Below, piece by piece: positions 35,290 through 43,200 of a stretch of DNA of 64,000 nt. The stretch's first letter is position 1. Each line of letters begins with the position of its first letter. The stretch lies in the NCBI GenBank assembly GCA_030428705.1, contig JAUIDI010000003.1, positions 124,001 to 188,000 on the forward strand, given 5' to 3'. The notes under the pieces were generated by a model that was not told the origin of the DNA, made no database searches, and was given only the letters and a program-made list of their open reading frames with translations. Made by a program: the position numbers and the translations under genes. The stretch is from Bacteroidia bacterium. GTDB taxonomy: Bacteria; Bacteroidota; Bacteroidia; Flavobacteriales; Flavobacteriaceae.

Positions 35290-36198
35290 TTAGTTTAATG
35301 TTACGACCGTTCTTCTATTTTTAGCCTTGCCCTCTTCAGTGGCATTGCTTTCAATAGGTTGTGTTTGTCCTTTGGAGGTTGCATTGATTTTTGCCTCGGC
35401 AATACCATTTCCCATAAGGTAGTTTTTGGCAAAATCTGCCCTGTCTTGTCCAAGTTTCATATTGCCTGCCGCATTACCGGTATTATCGGTATGTCCGACA
35501 ATATTTGCCTTGGCTCCCTCGACCTTGTCGAGATATCTTGAAATATCGGCAATTTTCTGTCGCTGTTCGGCGCTAAGGTTTATAGAGGCCTCTGCGGTAT
35601 CAAAATAAAGCACCAATGGATCGGCCTTTATTTTTTCATAGAGTGCCTTGAGCTCATCTGCAGCATCAGCCGATTCGCCTGTCAGACCATAGGTAACGGG
35701 CCCGAGGAACATGTTTCCTTGGGGTACCATCTCGTCCATCAACTTCCCGAAGGTGTTGATATGGGTCGAGGGTATTCCATTATCGACCAAATGGTTCTTG
35801 ACGGCATTGGCTCTTGCCAAACCTAAGTTCGGATAGGCCGAGTCGTTTTCTTCATCACTTGTGTAATATCCAGTGATATTGATGACCTTCCCGGCATTAT
35901 CCGCCAAAAAGGTTTTAAGTCCATCGATGCAATCGGTTACCGTTTGGGCCAAAGGCATGATAATCGATGATGACGACACATTAAAGTTATAATTGTCGTT
36001 TACATCGCATGAATAATCACCATCTGAAAAGGCGAAAGGATACGATGTGGGATCAGGGGTTACGGGTACTACCGCCTCTTCAACAGGTTCTTCCGCTGCA
36101 GCCTGTAATCCGCAAGAACTACAAAGCTTCATGTACAAAAGAATACCTGCCAAAATGGTAAGGATAATACCAATCAGGCTTGTTGTTGATTTTGACAT
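35290..36198 (-). CDS. OmpA-family protein with two OmpA-like units
   Basis: A 302-residue protein with an N-terminal membrane helix (LIGIILTILAGILLYMKLC), a short Pro/Glu/Val linker, a degenerate first OmpA-like unit (about 80-160: INITGYYTSDEENDSAYPNLGLARANAV) and a C-terminal OmpA peptidoglycan-binding domain (ANIVGHTDNTGNAAGNMKLGQDRADFAKNYL read across NIVGHTDNTGNA, KLGQDRADF and KAKNRRTVVTL). The C-terminal Asp and Arg that bind diaminopimelate are kept. It is anchored in the inner membrane rather than a barrel. Upstream lies the inverted repeat at 36216. Confidence 0.85.
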   Translation of the reverse strand: MSKSTTSLIGIILTILAGILLYMKLCSSCGLQAAAEEPVEEAVVPVTPDPTSYPFAFSDGDYSCDVNDNYNFNVSSSSIIMPLAQTVTDCIDGLKTFLADNAGKVINITGYYTSDEENDSAYPNLGLARANAVKNHLVDNGIPSTHINTFGKLMDEMVPQGNMFLGPVTYGLTGESADAADELKALYEKIKADPLVLYFDTAEASINLSAEQRQKIADISRYLDKVEGAKANIVGHTDNTGNAAGNMKLGQDRADFAKNYLMGNGIAEAKINATSKGQTQPIESNATEEGKAKNRRTVVTLN

Positions 36199-36215
36199 TG
36201 TTTATAATGATTTAG

Positions 36216-36229
36216 TGTTCGTTCGAACA
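36216..36229. promoter_or_regulatory. Inverted repeat upstream of the OmpA-like gene
   Basis: TGTTCG-TT-CGAACA is a perfect 6-2-6 inverted repeat 18 bases before the OmpA-like start. It shares TGTTCGTTCGA with the palindrome at 10469. Confidence 0.4.
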
Positions 36230-36516
36230 ATGTATTAAAAAAATCTTAAAAAATGTTAGAACAGTATTACTAAATGGCTAAAAAAATGCTTTATTTCAAT
36301 AAGTAATAAGATGATTTTTAGTTTCTTAAGTGACAGGTTCTAGTTTAAGATGCAAAGATTTTCAACCAAAACGATATTGACCAACAAAATAAAATATACC
36401 GTTTATACATAGAAACACATCATGTATACAGATTTTTAATGTATAGGTACATCAATACTTTTTAGGGCTTCTATTCTTTTGTATTTTAGATGAAGTATTT
36501 AGAGAACCAAATTGAA
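36230..36516. other. AT-rich intergenic region, nothing else recognised
   Basis: Strongly AT-rich. Apart from a possible weak promoter box (TTCTTTTG near 36474) ahead of the small frame at 36517, no gene, RNA or repeat was recognised. Confidence 0.4.
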
Positions 36517-36642
36517 ATGAAAACCAAATTGAAAAGATTGTTGAATTTTTGCTGTATGGTCGTCGTTTTAGGAACCCAAGAACTTCTTCACGGAAGCTGG
36601 AGAGTTCGTGATGCAAATTCAATCAGTCCAAAATCGGAATAA
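36517..36642 (+). CDS. Possible small exported peptide (41 aa)
   Basis: ATG frame of 41 codons preceded by an A-rich stretch (AACCAAATTGAA). The product has a basic N-terminus, a hydrophobic core with two Cys (LLNFCCMVVVLGTQ), then a polar tail. It resembles a signal peptide with a short mature part. It is followed 74 bases later by a strong hairpin, which would complete a short transcript. Could equally be a non-coding small RNA; no family recognised. Confidence 0.35.
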   Translation: MKTKLKRLLNFCCMVVVLGTQELLHGSWRVRDANSISPKSE

Positions 36643-36715
36643 CAAGCTCAAGCTTTACATTTTCCAAAGCCGGAGTATAAAATATATTAGTTGAGTTAGT
36701 TAGTTTAGTGTTAAG

Positions 36716-36784
36716 AAAACCACCGTATTTTTGACCTTGTCTCTCGGGGGAACGGACAAGTAGTTGAAAAGACGGTGGTTTTTT
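36716..36784. terminator. Long hairpin with T run, probably bidirectional terminator
   Basis: AAAACCACCGT (36716-36726) pairs perfectly with ACGGTGGTTTT (36772-36782), enclosing a second CTTGTC/GACAAG stem, with T runs on the plus strand and A runs giving U runs on the minus transcript. It separates the small plus-strand frame from the convergent aldehyde dehydrogenase gene. The branched inner part is more complex than an ordinary terminator. Confidence 0.7.
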
Positions 36785-36789
36785 GTGTC

Positions 36790-38343
36790 TCAAAGATCAA
36801 ATTTAATACCCTGTGCTAGTGGCAATTCAGAAGTATAATTGATTGTATTGGTTTGTCTTCTCATATAGATCTTCCACGCATCCGAACCGGATTCACGGCC
36901 ACCGCCAGTTTCTTTTTCACCACCAAAAGCCCCTCCGATCTCGGCGCCCGAAGTGCCTATGTTTACATTGGCGATTCCACAGTCACTTCCACTGCACGAT
37001 AAGAAACGTTCTGCTTCCCTTAGATTATTGGTCATAATTGCTGAGGATAGGCCTTGGACTACACCATTTTGTATTTCGATGGCGTTTTCGATGGTACCCG
37101 AATATTTCAAGAGATAAAGAACCGGAGCGAAGGTTTCGTGCTGAACGATTTCAAAATCGGGTCGGGCTTCCGCGATAGCGGGCTTCACATAACAACCGCT
37201 CTCATAGCCTTCCCCTTCCAAGACTCCTCCTTCAACAATGAGGTTACCTCCTTCGGAAACAACTTTCTGCAATGCTGAATTGTACAGTTTGACGGCATCG
37301 GTATCGATCAATGGCCCTACATGGTTGTTTTCATCCAAGGGATTTCCGATGTGTAATTGTTTATAGGCGTCCACAACAGCATCCCTGACCTTGTCATAAA
37401 TGGATTCATGTATAATCAGTCTTCTAGTCGAGGTACAACGTTGACCGGCCGTTCCCACTGCCCCGAAAACGGCACCGATAACGGTCATTTTGATATCGGC
37501 ATCAGGGGTAACGACAATGGCGTTGTTTCCACCTAACTCCAATAACGATTTGCCCAATCTTGCGGCAACCGCCTGGGCTACGATTTTACCCATTCGAATC
37601 GATCCCGTAGCCGAAATCAAAGGAATTCGTTTATCGCCCGTCATCATTTCCCCGACCTTGTAATCCCCATTGACCAAACAGGAAATTCCCTCTGGGAGCC
37701 CATTCGCCTTAAAAACCTCGGAAGCGATATTTTGACAGGCGATACCGCACAAGGGCGTTTTTTCGGAAGGCTTCCAAACACAGACATCACCACAAATCCA
37801 CGCCAGGGCCGTATTCCATGACCACACGGCGACCGGGAAGTTGAACGCCGAGATTATGCCAACGACCCCCAACGGATGGTATTGTTCATACATACGGTGA
37901 CCCGGTCTTTCAGAATGCATGGTAAGTCCGTGAAGCTGTCTTGAAAGTCCAACGGCAAAATCACAGATGTCAATCATCTCTTGCACTTCGCCCAATCCTT
38001 CTTGGTAGCTTTTTCCCATTTCGTAGGAAACCAATTTTCCCAAAGGTTCTTTTAGCTCACGGAGCTTGTCACCGAATTGCCGCACGATTTCACCACGCTG
38101 CGGGGCAGGTTTCTTTCGCCATATTTTAAATGCCTCTACTGCCCTTGCCATTACCTTTTCATAGTCTTCTTTAGAAGTGGTTTTTACCTTTGCAATTAAG
38201 GCCCCGTCTACAGGAGATCGTGATTCGATAATAGCTCCGGATGAAAAATTATCCGACCCGGTCGAGGTTCCTTTATTGACCTCTTTGATTCCCAAGGATT
38301 CCAAGGCTCTATCGATACCAAATTCAGTGGCAATTTTTAGCAT
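36790..38343 (-). CDS. amaB: ALDH7-type aldehyde dehydrogenase (aminoadipate-semialdehyde dehydrogenase)
   Basis: A 517-residue NAD-dependent aldehyde dehydrogenase of the ALDH7/antiquitin group, which oxidises 2-aminoadipate-6-semialdehyde (in equilibrium with piperideine-6-carboxylate) in lysine catabolism. Evidence: IISAFNFPVAVWSWN, LLELGGNNAIVV with the general base Glu, catalytic Cys303 in GTAGQRCTSTRR, and the strongly conserved ALDH7 tail (SGAEIGGAFGGEKETGGGRE, then SDAWKIYMRRQTNTINYT and LPLAQGIKF). The next genes upstream are DUF1304 and 3-hydroxyanthranilate dioxygenase; a role with 2-aminomuconate semialdehyde instead is possible but less likely from family. Confidence 0.9.
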   Translation of the reverse strand: MLKIATEFGIDRALESLGIKEVNKGTSTGSDNFSSGAIIESRSPVDGALIAKVKTTSKEDYEKVMARAVEAFKIWRKKPAPQRGEIVRQFGDKLRELKEPLGKLVSYEMGKSYQEGLGEVQEMIDICDFAVGLSRQLHGLTMHSERPGHRMYEQYHPLGVVGIISAFNFPVAVWSWNTALAWICGDVCVWKPSEKTPLCGIACQNIASEVFKANGLPEGISCLVNGDYKVGEMMTGDKRIPLISATGSIRMGKIVAQAVAARLGKSLLELGGNNAIVVTPDADIKMTVIGAVFGAVGTAGQRCTSTRRLIIHESIYDKVRDAVVDAYKQLHIGNPLDENNHVGPLIDTDAVKLYNSALQKVVSEGGNLIVEGGVLEGEGYESGCYVKPAIAEARPDFEIVQHETFAPVLYLLKYSGTIENAIEIQNGVVQGLSSAIMTNNLREAERFLSCSGSDCGIANVNIGTSGAEIGGAFGGEKETGGGRESGSDAWKIYMRRQTNTINYTSELPLAQGIKFDL

Positions 38344-38380
38344 TTTATAACTTTTTAATAATGGATTGTTAGATTTTTAG

Positions 38381-38388
38381 CAAAGCTA
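38381..38388 (-). promoter_or_regulatory. -7 promoter element of the ALDH7 gene
   Basis: Minus strand reads TAGCTTTG, an exact TAnnTTTG match 37 bases before the ATG. This gives the dehydrogenase its own promoter, separate from the genes upstream. Confidence 0.45.
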
Positions 38389-38419
38389 CGAAAAGTAAGT
38401 CTTATTCAGATAGCCCGGA

Positions 38420-38782
38420 TTACCTCATCAAGATGAGTAATACGGCGATCAAAGCCGGTAGGGCCTGAACAAAGAATATTTTCTTATCGGCAGTCAAGGC
38501 ACCATAGATTCCGGCAACGGTAACGCAGCCTAGGAAAAACAAGGCGATGTTATCCTTCCATGAAGGGTTTTGGATAAAGAAGGTCCAAATCAGCCCCGCC
38601 GCCAAAAAACCATTGTAAAGTCCTTGATTGGCCGCCAAAGGTTTGGTAGGCTCAAATAGTTCGGGCGGAAACTTTTTAAATATTTTACGTCCCCTTGTCG
38701 TCCATGCGAACATTTCGAACCAAAGAAAATATAGATGGAGCAGGGCGACAATTCCGATAACGATATAGATGGCGATTTGCAT
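38420..38782 (-). CDS. DUF1304 membrane protein
   Basis: A 120-residue protein with four membrane helices: IAIYIVIGIVALLHLYFLWFEM at the N-terminus (seen as VIGIVALLHLYFLWFEMFAW), YNGFLAAGLIWTFF, FFLGCVTVAGIYGAL and a last ALPALIAVLLILM. This is the DUF1304 pattern, with the conserved ANQGLYNGFLAAGL. Function unknown. It begins 4 bases after the dioxygenase stop and is probably co-transcribed with it. Confidence 0.85.
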   Translation of the reverse strand: MQIAIYIVIGIVALLHLYFLWFEMFAWTTRGRKIFKKFPPELFEPTKPLAANQGLYNGFLAAGLIWTFFIQNPSWKDNIALFFLGCVTVAGIYGALTADKKIFFVQALPALIAVLLILMR

Positions 38783-38786
38783 TATT

Positions 38787-39329
38787 CTAATCTTCTTTAG
38801 CTATGAATCGTTCATCTACCGGCATAACGGTACCACAATTGTCGCAGGTGCGCAATTCTTCGGAACCGTAGAAATGCTTAAAATGGCCCAAAAAATCTTT
38901 TTCGATGTCGTTCAGCGTAAAATAGGCCTCGTACAATTTGTGGTTGCAATTATCGCAGAACCAAAGCAATCCGTCATCCACTTCCATATCTGCACGTTTG
39001 CGTTCAATGACCAACCCGATACTTCCCTCGTGGCGTACAGGCGAATGGGGTATTTTGGCAGGATGCAGGTACATATCGCCCGGACCAAGCTTTAATGTTT
39101 TCTTTTGACGGTTATCCTGAATGTGAATTTCGATATTTCCCTCTAACTGATAAAACAGCTCTTCGGTTTCATTGTAGTGATAATCTTTTCGGGCATTGGG
39201 TCCTGCGACCACCATCACGATATAATCGCCTGCATCTTTATATAGATTCTTGTTTCCGACGGGGGGTTTTAAGGTTTCGCGGTTTTCCTCGATCCATTTA
39301 TTGAGGTTAAAAGGAGGTTTTATAGACAT
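38787..39329 (-). CDS. nbaC: 3-hydroxyanthranilate 3,4-dioxygenase
   Basis: A 180-residue non-heme iron dioxygenase opening 3-hydroxyanthranilate to 2-amino-3-carboxymuconate semialdehyde, in tryptophan breakdown and quinolinate formation. Cupin metal ligands lie in DYHYNETEELFYQLEG (His and Glu) and HPAKIPHSPVRH. The bacterial C-terminal rubredoxin-like iron site is kept: FCDNCNHKL and TCDNCGTVM. Length is standard. No other kynurenine pathway gene is in the window. Confidence 0.95.
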   Translation of the reverse strand: MSIKPPFNLNKWIEENRETLKPPVGNKNLYKDAGDYIVMVVAGPNARKDYHYNETEELFYQLEGNIEIHIQDNRQKKTLKLGPGDMYLHPAKIPHSPVRHEGSIGLVIERKRADMEVDDGLLWFCDNCNHKLYEAYFTLNDIEKDFLGHFKHFYGSEELRTCDNCGTVMPVDERFIAKED

Positions 39330-39429
39330 TTGTCGAGAATTGATAATTGCCGGTTATTCGCTTATACGATTGCGAACGACCACCAGCAGATTCTCCCAAA
39401 TTTAGTAAAAGAAAACGGTTTGGTACTTC

Positions 39430-39906
39430 CTATCGAAAGAACAATTGCGTGTAGTAATAATTTCCGGATGCATCTTTTTTGACGCTCACCGCAGTGTGGG
39501 TAAAATCACCCTCCATCGTTTTTTTATGGTTCGAACTATCAAGCCACCCTTGAAATGCCGCCGTAGCCGTAGGATAATCTTTGGCCACGTTCTCGGCTAC
39601 AAATTCGGCACCTACTTCAGAAGCGATATTCGAAGCCCTTGCGCTGAAATTATCATGGCTGATGCCGCCCCTGGCGATCATATAGTCATTATGGATATTC
39701 GCGTATTCATATGCTACGGCACTATAGTCCAAAGAAGGGTATCCCAATGAAATTCTATGGTCATTGACAATTCCGAGCAATTCTTGCTCCAAGGCCACAT
39801 CGTTTTCCGCTTTCGGTATTTCGGTAGTTTCGTAAGATTCCGTGCTACAAGATACTAACGCCAATACAAAACATACCAAATAGGCATATTTCAACTTCAA
39901 TTTCAT
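39430..39906 (-). CDS. CAP-domain (SCP-like) lipoprotein
   Basis: A 158-residue lipoprotein with lipobox LVSC (Cys20) and a CAP/SCP domain: LLGIVNDHRISLGYPSLDYS, the first His in ANIHNDYM, HDNF, ENVAKDYPTATAAFQGWLDS and NHKKTMEGDFTHTAV. Bacterial CAP proteins are secreted or surface proteins of mostly unknown activity. It stands alone on the minus strand, divergent from the macroglobulin gene. Confidence 0.88.
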   Translation of the reverse strand: MKLKLKYAYLVCFVLALVSCSTESYETTEIPKAENDVALEQELLGIVNDHRISLGYPSLDYSAVAYEYANIHNDYMIARGGISHDNFSARASNIASEVGAEFVAENVAKDYPTATAAFQGWLDSSNHKKTMEGDFTHTAVSVKKDASGNYYYTQLFFR

Positions 39907-40095
39907 ACAATGTTCTAAATTGTAAGTAGGCGTTCTGCAAGTAGGTAGTGAAGAGTGGGGTACTCTTTTCGAATGATAATCGAAATTTGCCGCAGGGGTT
40001 TCGACCCTGTAATGATACGATAAATGGCAATATCATCTTTGGAAAAGTTTTATTTTTCGATGAAATGCACATATTTGTAATCTAAAGCTTACATT
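39907..40095. other. Intergenic region before the macroglobulin gene
   Basis: Divergent gap between the CAP lipoprotein and the macroglobulin gene. CATATTTG at 40070-40077 is one mismatch from the -7 consensus on the plus strand. No other structure was recognised. Confidence 0.35.
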
Positions 40096-40224
40096 TTGAA
40101 TAATTTGTTTTTTGAGGTGGGTAATAAAAAAACAAGGAATATCGTTCTAAATGAAGACGGGGCTTTGCACATTATTTTCATGGATGATGGTGAAAAATTT
40201 TGTTTAAAACCTGGTTATTTTTGA
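40096..40224 (+). CDS. Possible small frame before the macroglobulin (42 aa)
   Basis: Frame with a TTG start 18 bases after a near-consensus promoter box. The product (NNLFFEVGNKKTRNIVLNED, then HIIFMDDGEKFCLKPGYF) has a protein-like composition and alternating strand pattern. It ends 15 bases before the macroglobulin ATG. There is no ATG start and no family match, so this may be only leader sequence. Confidence 0.25.
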   Translation: MNNLFFEVGNKKTRNIVLNEDGALHIIFMDDGEKFCLKPGYF

Positions 40225-40239
40225 ACAAAATATGAGCTG

Positions 40240-43200
40240 ATGAAATTTGAGTCCCTTTTCCATTTTTTCCTAGTCATGGTTTTGGCCGTTGGATGTACTT
40301 CCAAAAAGGAAAATTCTAGCGAAAAATTCGATAACCTCAATAAATTTCAAGAGTATATATCCGAGGTTTCGCACGGGATCATTTCGACAAAAAGCGATGT
40401 TCGTGTAGTACTCAATCAACCTGTGGATTCTTGGAATAAAGGAGATGAGCTTGACAGCGATCTTCTTCGCGTTTCCCCTAATACTAAAGGGAAAGTCGTT
40501 GCCCTGAACGACCGTACCATAGTATTCATTCCTGAAAACGGTTTTAAACAAGATGCCGAATACCGATTTACACTTGATCTAAAGGCCATCATTGATGATG
40601 TGCCCAAAGAACTTCGTAACATGACCTTTGGAGTGAGGACATTGAAACAACAGTTCAATGTATATACAGATCCTTTGCAATCGTACTCCAAGGAAAGACA
40701 GTTTTTGGAAGGGCAATTGCGAAGTGCCGATGTACTTAGTCTGGAGCAGGTAAAACAGTTGCTTCAAGTAAGGCAGAAGGGTAAAGCGATTGCGGTAAAG
40801 TTTAATGAGGGAGTCGAAGAGGCTACCCAATTTCAATTCAAGATCGATAGTATTCAACGGTACGAAGAAGATTCACAATTGGAGATTTCTTGGAATGGGG
40901 AAAAATTCGATATTGATAGCAAGGGCAAGAGCGCTGTCAAAATTCCCGGAAAGAACAATTTTACCGTGCTCGATGCCATTGTAGAAGCCGGGGAAACACA
41001 ATTGGTTCGGATCAATTTTTCCGATCCCATAAAAAAAGGACAGAATTTTAAGGGATTGGTGGTCTTGGAGGGTGATAATAGTCCCAAATATTCTGTAGAC
41101 GGTAATACCTTGAAAGTTTATCCGTCCATAGAACTCAAAGGAACCGTCGATTTAGAAGTTTTTGAAGGAATAGAAAGTAGCGACGGCCACAAACTAAAGG
41201 AAAAATTCGAAGAGCGGGTGGCGTTTGAACAAATGAAGCCCCAGGTTCGGCTACTTTCCAACGGCACGATATTACCTTCATCGAGTAACCTCAAAATCAA
41301 TTTTGAGACTGTAAACTTAAAAGCTGTCGATGTTTCGGTACTGAAGATTTATGAGAACAACATCATGCAATTTCTTCAGGGCAACAATCTGGACGGTAGT
41401 TACAATTTACGTTCGGTGGCACGCCCGATCACAACCAAGAAAATAACGCTTCAGAACAACTTGGGCAATATCAATGGCAAATGGGCGGCCCATGCAATGG
41501 ATCTTAAAGCTTTGATTTCTCCCGAAGTCGGGGCCATTTATCGTGTTGAATTCAATTTTAAACCGGCCTATAGTTCGTACCGATGCGACGGCAATAATTT
41601 TGATCCCGAGACCGTAGACGACAAAAATTTTGATGAGGCGCAGGAAGACAGTTCGTGGGACGGTATCGAGAATTACTATGAAGACTATTACTACAATTAC
41701 AATTGGAACGAACGAGAAAACCCTTGTGATAAATCCTATTATTATGATAAAAAGGTGGGCATCAATGTCTTGGCTTCCGATATTGGTGTAACCGTTAAAA
41801 AGGGGGCGAACAAAAGCTACTTTGTAGCCGTAAACGATATTCTGAATACCCAGCCGATAGCAGGGGCCAAGATAACCTTTTACAATTTTCAACAGCAACC
41901 CATAGGCAACGTCATTACCGATGTCGATGGCACCGGAATCTATGACTCCGAAAAATTGGCCTATTTCGCGATTGCCGAAAACAAAGGCCAAAAGACCTAT
42001 GTTAAATTGAACGATGGCAATGCGTTATCGGTAAGTAAGTTCAAGGTTTCGGGGATGGAACTTCAAAAAGGAATCAAAGGGTTCATTTTTGGCGAACGTG
42101 GGGTCTGGCGACCGGGAGATACGGTTTTCCTTTCTTTTATGTTGAACGACAATGCGAACAAATTGCCCGAGAATCATCCCGTAAAGCTGGAACTGTTCGA
42201 TCCCTACAACAAAGTTGTACATCGCGAAGTCAGGACAGGCGGCCTCGATAATTTCTATCGGTTCGATGTCAAGACCGATGAGAATGCGCCCACCGGAAAT
42301 TGGGTGGCCAAGGTATCGGTCGGTGGTGCATCCTTTACAAAATCGCTTAAGATAGAGACCATTAAACCGAACCGTTTAAAGATCAAGACCGATTTTGAAC
42401 GTGAAGTGCTTTCGGGAGGTAGACCGATTAAGGGCGATTTGGAGGTCAAATGGCTGCATGGTGCGGTAGCCAAGAACCTAAAAGCCGACATTACGGCCAA
42501 ATTCAGCACGACGACCACGAAATTCGACAAGTTTCCCGGATATATTTTTGACGACCCGACACGAAGTTTTTCAGTGGAAGACCAGATTGTATTCGACGGA
42601 AAAATCGATGGGCAAGGCATGGCCGGTTTCGTTATGGATCCTCAATTGGATAGCAAAGCGCCTGGAAGGTTGAGTGCCGCGTTCATTACCAAAGTCTACG
42701 AAAACGGGGGCGATTTCAGTACCGATGTCTTTACGAAACCCTATTCGCCCTACGCGACCTATATCGGGTTGAACGTTCCGAAAGGCGACAAGACCCGTGG
42801 GATGCTCTTGACCGATACCCCACACAAATTTGAAGTGGTCTCGGTCGATGAAAATGGAAACCCAAAAGCGGTAAAAGACCTGAAAGTAACCGTTCACAAA
42901 GTAAATTGGCGTTGGTGGTGGGATACTTCCGCCGACAACCTCAGCAATTTTAGCAGTAGCAATTATCACGAAAAGGTTTTTGAAGAGACTGTCAGCACGA
43001 ATTCTTCCGGAAAGGGCAGTTTCAATTTCGAATTGAAATATCCGCAATGGGGGCGTTACCTGGTGCGTGTCGAAGACGAAAACGGAGGCCATGCGACGGG
43101 GAAGGCCATATATATCGATTGGCCCGGTTGGGCGGGCAGGTCACAAAAGAATGACCCCTCCGCAGCGACCATGTTGGTGTTTTCCACGGATAAGGAAAAG

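Noticed and set aside
41407-41991. 194-codon open frame opposite the macroglobulin gene
   Set aside because: It mirrors a conserved coding region, with no family motifs or promoter of its own.
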